The notes under the pieces: model-generated
Seen by the model: only the letters and a program-made list of their open reading frames with translations
What the model was told of the DNA's origin: nothing
The model's database searches: none
Made by a program: the position numbers and the translations under genes
Part shown: piece after piece, positions 39,261 through 46,579 of the stretch
Layout of the letters: every line of letters starts with the position of its first letter
Position numbering within the stretch: position 1 is the stretch's first letter
NCBI GenBank assembly: GCA_012514315.1
Contig: JAAZAN010000080.1
Coordinates: forward strand, 1 to 46,579
Length of the DNA stretch: 46,579 nucleotides
Direction of reading: 5' to 3'
Source: Chloroflexota bacterium
Lineage (GTDB): Bacteria > Chloroflexota > Anaerolineae > B4-G1

Positions 39261-41831
39261 CTAGACTACCCGCGGGACTCGCGCCAGTATCTCGGAGACC
39301 ACTTCGTAGTTGATTGTCCCGATCCAGCCAGCGACCTCCTCGGCCGTGATCTCATCATCCCGCTGCGGACCAATCAGTACAACCTCATCGCCCACACGCA
39401 CACGCGGGATATGACTCACATCGACCATCGTCTGATCCATGCAGACCGTCCCCACAATCGGCGCACGCTCACCGTGCACGAGCACCGCTCGCCACGGCTG
39501 CGGACCGCGCCGGAACCCATCGGCATAGCCTACCGGAATCACCGCGATGGTCTCTTCGCGCTGCGTGCGGTAGGTATTCCCATAGCTCACGAAACTCCCC
39601 CGAGGCAGGACCTTCACCTGGGCGACCGTCGTCTTCCAGGTCATAGCAGGGCGGAAACCAGACGGCAGAGCAACGTGAGGCGACGGTTGCAGCCCGTACA
39701 TTGCCAGACCCAACCGGACCAGGTTGAAGCGCGATTCGGGCAGACGCAGCAGCGCCGCCGAGTTAGCACAATGGACATACCGGAAGACGACGTTCAGATG
39801 CTCCAGCTCGGACAGCACCTGATTAAATCGGGCCAGTTGCTCTCGAGTGTACTGCAGATCCTCGTCATCGGCTACTGAGAAGTGCGTGAAGATCCCCTCC
39901 AGCTCCAGCCCTGGAAGGCCTTGAACCTGTGTCACAAACGACCCGACCTGCTCGGGAAGCAGTCCCAGCCGCCCCATTCCCGTGTCAACTTTCACGTGAG
40001 CGCGCGCCACACGCCGCAAGTCGGCGCCCGCGCGGCTGAACGCACGCGCCACATCGAGATCATAGAGGGTGATCGTAATGTCCCGCAGCAAGGCCTCCCG
40101 CGCCTGCCATGCGGGTGTGTATCCCAGTATAAGAATCGGCGTATCGATCCCCGCATCACGCAGGCGCAGCGCCTCGTTGAGCGAAGCCACACCGCAGTAC
40201 CGGGCCCCGTTGTTGACAGCCGTATGTGCAACCCGCACAGCCCCGTGCCCATACGCATCGGCCTTCAGCACAGCGAGCAGATCAACATCCGGGCCAATGA
40301 TCTCTTGAGTTCGACGTACGTTGAACGCGATCGCCTCAAGGTCCACCTCGACCCACGTAGGTCGGGCCGGACGTGCTACACGCACGCGCCGCCATCCGGG
40401 TTCCTGCCGCACCAGACGGGCGGCATCGCGTTGGGGGTGAGCTAGTAGAGCGTGCGTCACGTGCTCCATTCGCTCATCGATATCCCCCTTAACCAGGACC
40501 ACATCACCCGTTCGGACGCGTCCCTTCAGCGTCCGCGCCACGTCCGCAGCCGTGTAGGTTACAACGATCTGATCCACAGCCAGACCGGCATCCTGCGCAG
40601 CTCGTGCGATCCAGGCGCCCCGCTCGCCCACGGTAACCAGCAGGCTCGCGATCTCAGCTACCGTCCGCCCCACTGCACGGTGCCCCTCCACAGCGTATCC
40701 GCCAAGCTGCGCCATTCCTCCCAGAATCGCAATGCGCCGCTCGGCCGGGTGTTCACGCAGGGCGTCCAGCGCCGCCTGCATGGACGCAGGGCTGGCACTG
40801 AACGAGTCATCGAGAATCGTACACCCCCCCACGCCCTCCAATGGGTTCAGCCGGCCCGGGCTCGGCCGCAGATCGTCGAGCACATCGACGAGCACGGCCC
40901 ACGGAATTTCGTAGACCAGACCGACGGCAATGGCCGCCAGCACGGTATAGACGTGGTGCCGACCAACCAGTCGAGTCCGAACCTCCGCCTTGTTGGGGCA
41001 ACCGGGCAGGCCCATCCCCACGGCGCCCGGGAAATGGACCATGAACTGTAGCCCCTCGCCGTCAGCTCGCACCTCGGAGGCCACGAGATCAGCGTCAGGG
41101 CTCAGTCCGTAGGTCACCGTATGCGCATCGGTTCGCTCTCGCATCGCACGAACGCGTGGATCGTCGTAATTCAGAACCGCCGTCCCATCCGCGGGGAGCG
41201 CCTCGACCAGGCGGCCTTTCTCGATTGCGATCGCGTCAAGCGTATCGAAGTAGGCCAGATGCGCATGGTTCACCGCTGTCACCACACCCAGTCGTGGTCG
41301 GGCGACCTCCACCAGGTCCGTGATCTCGCCGAAACTGTCGGCTGCTAGCTCCAGAACCGCCACATCATGCTCAGGGCCAAGCCCGGCCAGCGCGATCGGC
41401 AACCCAAACCGGCCGTTGAAGTTAGATGGATTTCGGAACACCGAATACTGTGCGCCCAAGACGGCGGCAATCACCTCGCGCGTACTGGTCTTGCCAGTGG
41501 ATCCGGTGATGCCCACTACCTGGGGCCCGTATTTCCGAATCACCAGGCGAGCCCAGTCGGTCAGGGCTGTCTGTGTATCCGGGACAACAATGCACGTCGC
41601 AGGACAATCATCGAGGCCATCGGGAGTCTGACACAGAACACCACTGGCGCCTCCCTGTACTGCGTGAGTGATGTAATCGTGGCCGTCGCCATGGTCGGTC
41701 TTCACGGCGACGAAGATCTCCCCAGGCTGAACGTGACGCGAATCGTAGCAGTACGCCGCAAACTCACGCGCGCCGGCATAGCAGAGCAGTCTGCCACCGG
41801 TGGCTGTCAGAAGGTCATCAAGGTAGATCAT
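39261..41831 (-). CDS. MurF-alanine racemase fusion
   Basis: An 856-residue bifunctional cell-wall enzyme. Residues 1 to about 470 are Mur[22 protein letters not shown], the ATP loop [34 protein letters not shown] and the C-terminal Mur ligase domain with [16 protein letters not shown]. Residues about 490-856 are Alr: PLP lysine K523 in [23 protein letters not shown], and catalytic Tyr in SYGNTYRT. It makes D-Ala and adds D-Ala-D-Ala to the UDP-MurNAc tripeptide. MurF-Alr fusions are known in Bacteroidetes and Chloroflexota. ATG 41831 is favoured because consensus promoter boxes end 8 nt upstream, implying a leaderless mRNA; a GTG at 41849 would lie within the promoter. Confidence 0.95.
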   Translation of the reverse strand: MIYLDDLLTATGGRLLCYAGAREFAAYCYDSRHVQPGEIFVAVKTDHGDGHDYITHAVQGGASGVLCQTPDGLDDCPATCIVVPDTQTALTDWARLVIRKYGPQVVGITGSTGKTSTREVIAAVLGAQYSVFRNPSNFNGRFGLPIALAGLGPEHDVAVLELAADSFGEITDLVEVARPRLGVVTAVNHAHLAYFDTLDAIAIEKGRLVEALPADGTAVLNYDDPRVRAMRERTDAHTVTYGLSPDADLVASEVRADGEGLQFMVHFPGAVGMGLPGCPNKAEVRTRLVGRHHVYTVLAAIAVGLVYEIPWAVLVDVLDDLRPSPGRLNPLEGVGGCTILDDSFSASPASMQAALDALREHPAERRIAILGGMAQLGGYAVEGHRAVGRTVAEIASLLVTVGERGAWIARAAQDAGLAVDQIVVTYTAADVARTLKGRVRTGDVVLVKGDIDERMEHVTHALLAHPQRDAARLVRQEPGWRRVRVARPARPTWVEVDLEAIAFNVRRTQEIIGPDVDLLAVLKADAYGHGAVRVAHTAVNNGARYCGVASLNEALRLRDAGIDTPILILGYTPAWQAREALLRDITITLYDLDVARAFSRAGADLRRVARAHVKVDTGMGRLGLLPEQVGSFVTQVQGLPGLELEGIFTHFSVADDEDLQYTREQLARFNQVLSELEHLNVVFRYVHCANSAALLRLPESRFNLVRLGLAMYGLQPSPHVALPSGFRPAMTWKTTVAQVKVLPRGSFVSYGNTYRTQREETIAVIPVGYADGFRRGPQPWRAVLVHGERAPIVGTVCMDQTMVDVSHIPRVRVGDEVVLIGPQRDDEITAEEVAGWIGTINYEVVSEILARVPRVV

Positions 41832-41839
41832 CGCGGCTG

Positions 41840-41868
41840 ATTCTAGCACCGCGTGCGCGCCGTGACAA
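41840..41868 (-). promoter_or_regulatory. Leaderless promoter of murF-alr
   Basis: Minus strand TTGTCA (41868-41863), 17-bp spacer, TAGAAT (41845-41840): five of six matches at each box. The -10 box is 8 nt from ATG 41831, exactly as at ccmE, and no Shine-Dalgarno is present. Confidence 0.6.
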
Positions 41869-41902
41869 GCCGGCAGCTATGATCGCGCCCGCCCCCTCCA
41901 GA

Positions 41903-41932
41903 TTGGCAATCATCTGGGAAGCGATGTAGAAT
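41903..41932 (+). promoter_or_regulatory. Candidate promoter of the PIG-L gene cluster
   Basis: TTGGCA (41903-41908), 18-bp spacer and TAGAAT (41927-41932), five of six matches at each box. It diverges from the murF-alr promoter and would start transcription about 45 nt before ATG 41986. Confidence 0.5.
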
Positions 41933-41985
41933 TGCCCTGTCCTGGCCCGCAGACAAAGACATAGCAGATCCAAGCCGAGGTATCG

Positions 41986-42711
41986 ATGAATCACGTGGAT
42001 CAACCCAACAAGCCCAGATGCGATAGACCCGCCAATTCCGCTTCACAGGTCGATGTGCTCGCCATCGGCGCACACCCCGACGATGCTGAGATCGGATGCG
42101 CCGGATTCCTGCTGAAGGCCCGAGCACGCGGCCTGCGCACCGGCATCCTGGTACTGACCCAGGGCGAGATGGGCGCCTTCGCCGATCGAGAGACTCGCAT
42201 TGCCGAGGCGCACGCTGCCGCGGAGATTCTCCAGGTCGATGCCTTCGAGATGCTGGATCTCCCCGACGCAGGACTGGAACTCAACCGTGAGAACACGCTG
42301 CGCGTGACCGAGGTACTGAAAAGGCTCCGGCCCCAAATGGTCTTGACGCCGTACTACGACGACCCACACCCCGATCACGCGGTGGTCGGCCCCCTCTACA
42401 GGCGCGCGGCCTATCTGGCGACACGTCCCACGTTGTTTCCTGAGCACGCCCCTCTGTTTCCACAGCCACGCCACCTGATGTTCCCGGTCTCATTCCACGC
42501 GTCTGGTCGGCCGACATTCGTTATCGATATCAGCGACGTCTACCACATAAAGCAAGAGGCTCTCCAGGCGCACAGTTCGCAGTACGCACCCATCCTGTTC
42601 GCCGTTGAGATCGCTGCACGATACTACGGTATGATCATCCTGGCCGCTCACGGTGAGGGCTTCATCTCGGAGTCCACGCTGCCATTGAGTTCCGATCTCT
42701 CGATTCTATGA
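41986..42711 (+). CDS. PIG-L family N-acetylglucosaminyl deacetylase-like protein
   Basis: A 241-residue zinc deacetylase of the LmbE/PIG-L family. The metal and catalytic motif AHPDDAEIGC (about 27-36) and the second motif DPHPDHAVVG are intact, and VLTQGEMGAF plus SSQY near the end are typical of BshB-type enzymes. These remove acetyl from N-acetylglucosamine conjugates such as GlcNAc-malate in bacillithiol synthesis. No BshA or BshC is present here, so another GlcNAc conjugate is possible. GAGGT lies 8 nt before ATG 41986. The next gene overlaps its stop by 4 bp. Confidence 0.92.
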   Translation: MNHVDQPNKPRCDRPANSASQVDVLAIGAHPDDAEIGCAGFLLKARARGLRTGILVLTQGEMGAFADRETRIAEAHAAAEILQVDAFEMLDLPDAGLELNRENTLRVTEVLKRLRPQMVLTPYYDDPHPDHAVVGPLYRRAAYLATRPTLFPEHAPLFPQPRHLMFPVSFHASGRPTFVIDISDVYHIKQEALQAHSSQYAPILFAVEIAARYYGMIILAAHGEGFISESTLPLSSDLSIL

Positions 42712-43295
42712 GGACGCCCAACAGGCTAGTCACCGCGATCGACCGTCTACAGCGTCGGGTACTGCGGATACGCGAGTTCTCGGACGATCCCCAGTGCATG
42801 CTGCGGCTCAGTCTTGTCAAGGCGTCAGCCCACGTTGACTTAGCGGGCGGGACCATTGTCGAACGCGGCGACAGGATCGGCGCGCTCCACATCTGGAATG
42901 AACAGATGCCGAAGATCCCACCGGCTGGGCCCGACCTGGCCTGGGCGGCCCGGGTTGTGAGAGCGGTGAAGCGCTCCTTTCAGCAACTCGCGCGGCACGT
43001 TGCACATCATCCCGACCTGGAGGACATCCGGGCCTTCCGAGCCTCGTTCCCGCTGCCATACACGCCGACGACGATCCAACTCCTCGAACGACTGGGGCTC
43101 GAGCAGTGCGATTCGCCGGGGGGCGATTCGCCGTTTGCGCGCGCGAGAGCATGGCTCTCACACCGTTGGATCCTGTCACTGCGACGCGCGTTTAACCCGG
43201 CCAGCGCACGCGGGCTGCGCGCCGACGAGATCACGACACGCGTGTGGTGGATCAGCCGACAGAGATTGTTCGAGCTGTATGGTCAGGAAGAGTGA
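42708..43295 (+). CDS. YkoP-like protein of unknown function
   Basis: A 195-residue soluble protein. The segment GGTIVERGDRIGALHIWNEQMP followed by AARVVRAVKRSFQQLARHV resembles the YkoP domain of Bacillus proteins, which is of unknown biochemical role and often accompanies PIG-L or cell-envelope genes. No catalytic motif is visible. It starts in the ATGA overlapping the PIG-L stop, so expression is coupled. Basic residues are abundant in the C-terminal third (RWILSLRRAFNPASARGLR), suggesting membrane-surface or nucleic-acid contact. The YkoP assignment is by eye and moderate. Confidence 0.7.
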   Translation: MRTPNRLVTAIDRLQRRVLRIREFSDDPQCMLRLSLVKASAHVDLAGGTIVERGDRIGALHIWNEQMPKIPPAGPDLAWAARVVRAVKRSFQQLARHVAHHPDLEDIRAFRASFPLPYTPTTIQLLERLGLEQCDSPGGDSPFARARAWLSHRWILSLRRAFNPASARGLRADEITTRVWWISRQRLFELYGQEE

Positions 43296-43302
43296 CGGCA
43301 GA

Positions 43303-44235
43303 GTGGACACCGAGATCGTAGACGTCTCCATCATCATCGTGACGTACAACGGTCGCGAGATCACATTACGGACGCTCGCCGCGTACCGAACCGCGATAGC
43401 CGCCGACACCGATCATCAGTACGAAGTCATCGTCGTCGATAACGCATCGCAGGATGGAGTCGCCGATGCCATCGAGGCGGGGTTTCCTGACGTGCTGTTG
43501 ATCCGTAATCCAGACAACGTCGGTTTCTCTGCCGCGAACAACCTCGGGTTCGGGGCCAGTCGCGGCCAGCGCCTTCTGTTCTCCAACCCAGATATCGAGG
43601 TTAATCCAGGGACATTGCCCACACTGATCAACCTGGTAGACGCCAACCCGGATGTGGGCGCGTGTACACCGTTCCTGCGACTGGCCCGGACTGGCGAGAT
43701 CGACTGGGGCGCACACCGTGGCTTCCCGACACCCTGGGCAGCGCTCACCTACTTCACGCGCCTGGCGCACCTACTCCGGCGCTCGCGTAGCCTTTCGCGC
43801 ATCTTCGGTCAATACCACCTCCTCGACCGAGACCTGACTCAGCCCCACGACGTCGATGTGATCCGAGGCGGCTTCTTCTTCACTCGCCGGGAAGCATTTG
43901 TGCGCGCTGGCCAGTGGGACGAGGACTACTTCATGTTCGGCGAGGATATCGATCTGTGCTACCAGATGAAGCGATTGGGCTACCGAATCATGTTCTACCC
44001 ACAGGCCGAGGCAATCCACTACCACGGGATGACCACAGGCCTGAAACGCCACAGTCAGGGCCTGAGCCCGGTCGATGAGGCCGCGCAGGCCCGTGTGTAC
44101 AATGCATTCTACGACACAATGAAACTCTTTTACGACAAGAACTATCGGGACAGATATGGAGGCCTGGTGCGCTGGCTGGTGTTCCGGGGAGTAGACCTGA
44201 GACGAGCATTGGGCCGACGCCGGGGCACCGTATGA
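43303..44235 (+). CDS. Family 2 glycosyltransferase (rhamnosyltransferase-like)
   Basis: A 310-residue GT-A enzyme. The N-terminal strand VSIIIVTYNGREITLRTL, the nucleotide-binding VIVVDNASQDG, NVGFSAANNLG, the metal-binding LFSNPDIEV and the acceptor motif GEDIDLCYQMKRLGYRI are all in order, as in dTDP-rhamnose-type GT2 enzymes. No transmembrane helix is evident. Start is uncertain: GTG 43303 puts the first strand at residue 7 as usual; ATG 43279 would overlap the upstream gene by 17 bp. The neighbours suggest glycoconjugate or cell-surface modification. The donor and acceptor sugars are unknown. Confidence 0.92.
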   Translation: MDTEIVDVSIIIVTYNGREITLRTLAAYRTAIAADTDHQYEVIVVDNASQDGVADAIEAGFPDVLLIRNPDNVGFSAANNLGFGASRGQRLLFSNPDIEVNPGTLPTLINLVDANPDVGACTPFLRLARTGEIDWGAHRGFPTPWAALTYFTRLAHLLRRSRSLSRIFGQYHLLDRDLTQPHDVDVIRGGFFFTRREAFVRAGQWDEDYFMFGEDIDLCYQMKRLGYRIMFYPQAEAIHYHGMTTGLKRHSQGLSPVDEAAQARVYNAFYDTMKLFYDKNYRDRYGGLVRWLVFRGVDLRRALGRRRGTV

Positions 44236-44241
44236 AGGCCC

Positions 44242-44266
44242 GGCGCCGCTTGGGTCCGCCGGCGCC
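44242..44266 (+). other. GC hairpin between GT2 and SET genes
   Basis: GGCGCCG (44242-44248) and CGGCGCC (44260-44266) form a 7-bp stem with an 11-nt loop, 7 bp after the glycosyltransferase stop and 25 bp before the SET gene. No T-run; it may be a weak terminator or an mRNA stabiliser. Confidence 0.35.
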
Positions 44267-44290
44267 ACATGCACCGACAAAGAGGATAGA

Positions 44291-44851
44291 ATGAAACACG
44301 ACACGAGATATCGGAACGCATCCTGGGTAGATCCGCGCGTCTCCATACAACAATCGTCCTGTCATGGATACGGGTTGTTCGCCGCTCGGGGCTTCCGGGC
44401 CGGTGAAATCGTGATCATCTGGGGCGGGGTGCTGATGACCGACGAGGAAGTTCGCGCGGGCCTGGCTCGCCCAGGCAGCATCGCGGCCATCGACGAGGGG
44501 CTTTACCTGGCAGGGCGAGCCGACGAGCCTGAGGACCCGGCGGATCTCATCAATCACTCATGCGATCCGACGATGTGGCTGGCGGATGATGTCACCCTCG
44601 TAGCGCGACGGGACATCGCCGCGGGCCAGGAGCTTACCGCTGATTACTGCATGTGGGAGGCCGATGAAGACTGGGTGGCCGACTGGGAATGCCGATGCGG
44701 ATCCCCGCTGTGCCGCGGCCAGATTACGGGTCGCGATTGGCGACAAGCGGAGCTGCAGGAGCGCTACTGGGGACATCTCTCCCCCTTCCTCAACGCGCGT
44801 ATCCGGCGGCTGCGGGCGGGGGTTGACGTCAGAGGCAGCATCTCGCCATGA
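44291..44851 (+). CDS. SET-domain protein methyltransferase
   Basis: A 186-residue SET protein. HGYGLFAARGFRAGEIV (about 25-41) is the first SET motif, LINHSCDPTMWL holds the cofactor pseudoknot Asn-His-Ser-Cys, ELTADYCMW carries the catalytic Tyr, and ECRCGSPLCRGQ is a post-SET zinc motif. It should methylate lysine of a protein using S-adenosylmethionine. Bacterial SET proteins are fewer and their targets mostly unknown. Its stop overlaps the start of the GNAT gene (ATGA), so both products may act on the same target. ATG 44291 is preceded by AGAGGATAG, a weak ribosome site. Confidence 0.92.
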   Translation: MKHDTRYRNASWVDPRVSIQQSSCHGYGLFAARGFRAGEIVIIWGGVLMTDEEVRAGLARPGSIAAIDEGLYLAGRADEPEDPADLINHSCDPTMWLADDVTLVARRDIAAGQELTADYCMWEADEDWVADWECRCGSPLCRGQITGRDWRQAELQERYWGHLSPFLNARIRRLRAGVDVRGSISP

Positions 44852-45984
44852 CCCGCCGGGTGACGCAACTGCATTCATCAGACTACGCCGGGGTTCGCCC
44901 TCTATTCGAGCCTCTGGAATTCCACCTGGCTATCTCATCAGGAATCGCTCGGGACACCCCAGCGAGTATCTACGTAGACAATCGGGACCATCCCCGCGCC
45001 GTCTTGATGCAGACCGGGCATCGCTTCTATCTGGCCGGAAACCCGGACATCGAGGAGTTCAATACCGGCGTAGGGCGGCTCTTTGCGGAGTCGATCTATC
45101 CGCGGGCGCTGGCCGCCGGGCGCAGTATGTTCGTTCTGTACCACGTGACAGGTGGATGGGAGGAGCAGATTGACACGCTCTTGCCGGACAAACAGCCCCT
45201 TAGGGACAGGTGCGAATACTACGAGTTCAGAGCGCTGCGCGAGGGCTGGCAGGATATGATTCCAGACGGGTTCGGGATGCGGTCAGTCAATCGAGCGTTG
45301 TTGCGCCAGACGCAACTGCGGAACCTGGCCGCACTGACCGAGGAACTGTGCTCGGAGCGACCCTCTGTGTCGGCCTTTCTGGCACGGAGCTTCGGCGTCT
45401 GCATCCTGAGGGAGGACGAGATCGTCGCGTGGTGCCTGTCGGAGTACAATCGACCCGGCCGCTGCGAGGTGGGCATCGCGACAGTGAAGGCGTATCAGCG
45501 CCGTGGCCTGGCCACATTCGCGGCCAGCGCGCTCGTCGACCGGGCGCTGACACGGGGAATCACTCGCATCGGCTGGCACTGCTGGGCAGACAACAGACCT
45601 TCCGGCGCGACAGCGCGCAAGGCCGGTTTCGACAGATTGTGCGACTATCCGGCCTTCTACGCCTGGTTCGACGTCACCGCCAACCTCGCTGTGCACGGTA
45701 ACGTCGCGCTGCGCTCCGGGTGCTACGAGGACGCGGACGGGTGGTTCGGGCGCGCGTTGGCAAGCGGCGACGCCGCGGGATGGGTCTATTTCGGCGCAGC
45801 GTGCGCAGCGGCGCAGCTCGGGCAGGAGGATCGCGCACTCGACTACCTGGCTCGGGCCATCGAGCGGGGATTCACGAACCGGAACGCCATCGCGCAGTCG
45901 CAACACCTGGACAGTCTGCACGGGACTGAGCGGTGGGCACAGATAATCAGAGCCACTGTGTGTGTAGACGCAGAGCCTGCGTGA
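44848..45984 (+). CDS. GNAT acetyltransferase-like protein with extra terminal regions
   Basis: A 378-residue protein. Residues about 1-125 form a non-catalytic-looking N-terminal domain (RPLFEPLEFHLAISSGI, VLMQTGHRFYLAGNP), residues about 130-275 are the GNAT core with CEVGIATVKAYQRRGLATFA (acetyl-CoA binding) and GWHCWADNRPSGATARKAGF, and residues about 285-370 have helical repeat character (AGWVYFGAACAAAQLGQEDR) like one or two TPR units. It probably transfers an acetyl group to an amine or protein. It is coupled to the SET gene by a 4-bp overlap. Substrate is unknown. Confidence 0.85.
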   Translation: MTRRVTQLHSSDYAGVRPLFEPLEFHLAISSGIARDTPASIYVDNRDHPRAVLMQTGHRFYLAGNPDIEEFNTGVGRLFAESIYPRALAAGRSMFVLYHVTGGWEEQIDTLLPDKQPLRDRCEYYEFRALREGWQDMIPDGFGMRSVNRALLRQTQLRNLAALTEELCSERPSVSAFLARSFGVCILREDEIVAWCLSEYNRPGRCEVGIATVKAYQRRGLATFAASALVDRALTRGITRIGWHCWADNRPSGATARKAGFDRLCDYPAFYAWFDVTANLAVHGNVALRSGCYEDADGWFGRALASGDAAGWVYFGAACAAAQLGQEDRALDYLARAIERGFTNRNAIAQSQHLDSLHGTERWAQIIRATVCVDAEPA

Positions 45985-46079
45985 CGCGCCGACGCGCATT
46001 CGGCTGACCACTGTCGCACGTCGACTGCATATGGCCAGTGGACTACGGACAGATGACTGGGTGTGTCCGCTGCAGGTTG

Positions 46080-46579
46080 TGGCTGTGGATCCAGTATACT
46101 GGCTTGGACCGGAACGATCACATCCGCACTCATTCACCGCCCAATCCGCGCGTCATACCACCGCCTCCCCATCTGCGTCAGCCGGATTGCCCCGCCGTGC
46201 CGCTGCCCCATGAACCCGCAGTCCGTCGGCAGCTGCGCCAGCGGACTGGCGTCTGTGCTCCAGCACACCTCTCCATACGGTTCATACCACTGGCAGCTGC
46301 GCCAGCGGACTGGCGTCTGTGCTCCAGCACACCTCTCCATACGGTTCATACCACTGGTCGCTGCGCCAGCGGACTGGCGTCTGGCGATCCGCCATTTCCA
46401 TCCGTCGTCAGCGAGGTACTCCGGAGCTGAATGGCTACTGGCGTTCAGCCATGGTCGCCGTGCACGAAGTATACGTCCTCCCCCACCCGTAGCGCCACCC
46501 GCCGCGAGCCCTGGTAGTAGTACGACCACCGCCCCGCCAGCCCGCCTCCGGCGTCCCGGTCCTCCTCCAGCAACTCCCC
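46080..46579 (-). pseudogene. Degenerate 3' end of an RHS-repeat gene
   Basis: The minus strand from the window edge reads SYYYQGSRRVALRVGEDVYF, then VHGDH followed by a TGA at 46447-46445, where intact RHS proteins have GDHLGST. Other frames continue STSLTTDGNG, YEPYGEVCWS, GFMGQRHGGAIRL, RRWYDARIGR, then a stop, and ADVIVPVQAS...DPQ, all parts of the RHS-associated core in the correct order. Several frame changes and stops, some due to the 64-bp duplication, show it is broken. The left part of this gap (45985-46080) shows no gene. The 5' portion lies outside the window, so whether any intact RHS gene remains is unknown. Confidence 0.8.
46228..46383 (-). repeat. 64-bp direct tandem repeat in the RHS remnant, about 2.4 copies
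   Basis: Units start at 46228, 46292 and 46356 (period 64). The first two are essentially identical; the third is about 28 bp and differs by a couple of bases. Because 64 is not a multiple of three, each copy shifts the reading frame, repeating YEPYGEVCWSTDASPLAQ in successive frames on the minus strand. Confidence 0.9.

Noticed and set aside
43000-43302. N-terminal extension of the GT2 protein from far upstream starts
   Set aside because: It would overlap the YkoP-like gene extensively; the conserved GT2 strand begins right after GTG 43303.
46091-46102. 12-bp perfect palindrome CCAGTATACTGG as an operator or attachment site
   Set aside because: It is an isolated short palindrome in the degraded RHS region, with no gene oriented to use it.
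46228-46383. CRISPR array
   Set aside because: The unit is a 64-bp head-to-tail duplication with no spacers, inside an RHS coding remnant, and no cas genes are present.

Overview
The window is a GC-rich bacterial chromosome segment carrying about 48 protein genes, one internal pseudogene and one pseudogene running off the right edge. No rRNA, tRNA, CRISPR array or intact mobile element was seen. The gene content suggests an anaerobe with a cell wall, most likely of the Chloroflexota (Anaerolineae-like). Pointers are the rubredoxin/rubrerythrin/superoxide reductase/flavodiiron oxygen defence, ferredoxin-dependent 2-oxoacid oxidation beside a [NiFe] hydrogenase, a fused MurF-alanine racemase, a GlyA-GcvT fusion and RHS debris. 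The taxonomic call is inference and was not tested by search.

Layout. (1) 13-6455, plus strand: an O2 and reactive-oxygen defence island of rubredoxin, a FAD oxidoreductase, rubrerythrin, neelaredoxin-type superoxide reductase, a small Cys-rich protein, a duplicated ferritin-like protein ending in an encapsulin cargo tag, the encapsulin shell, a second ferritin-like protein and a flavodiiron oxygen reductase. (2) 6562-10075, plus: a lipoprotein monohaem cytochrome c, a REC-histidine kinase, a decayed rubredoxin-like gene, glutaredoxin, a ferredoxin:thioredoxin-reductase-like protein fused to rubredoxin, and a SagB-type nitroreductase. (3) 10248-13815, plus: a GH2 beta-mannosidase and an overlapping ROK kinase. 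(4) 14005-18938, plus: 2-oxoacid:ferredoxin oxidoreductase (KorAB) and a two-subunit [NiFe] hydrogenase whose large subunit ends at its last metal-proximal motif. (5) 25804-18959, minus: a cytochrome c maturation operon ccmE-ccmF/G-zinc ribbon-unknown membrane protein-ccmA-B-C-D, with Cys-type CcmE, fused CcmF-CcmG and no CcmH. (6) 29994-25935, minus: serA, a class V aminotransferase and a DUF1015 protein. (7) 30393-34606, plus: a GlyA-GcvT fusion and a NagB-like protein. (8) 39241-34734, minus: threonine dehydrogenase, gcvH, gcvPA and gcvPB. (9) 41831-39261, minus: MurF-Alr fusion. (10) 41986-45984, plus: PIG-L deacetylase, YkoP-like protein, GT2 glycosyltransferase, SET-domain protein and GNAT protein. 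(11) 46080-46579, minus: the broken end of an RHS-repeat gene with a 64-bp tandem duplication.

How the parts fit. Rubredoxin and its putative reductase could supply electrons to rubrerythrin, superoxide reductase and the flavodiiron protein, while the encapsulin encloses a four-diiron-site ferritin-like cargo, presumably for iron or peroxide handling. The Ccm operon could mature the lipoprotein cytochrome. Regions 6-8 form a serine-glycine-C1 neighbourhood (3-phosphoglycerate to serine, serine to glycine, glycine cleavage, threonine to glycine); serA and glyA-gcvT diverge from paired promoters that share an 8-bp-arm palindrome.

The strongest candidates for new biology are the tandem ferritin-like encapsulin cargo, the CcmF-CcmG fusion in a CcmH-less Ccm system, the GlyA-GcvT fusion with an extra middle domain, the DUF1015 protein in a serine operon, and the extension-less hydrogenase beside KorAB.
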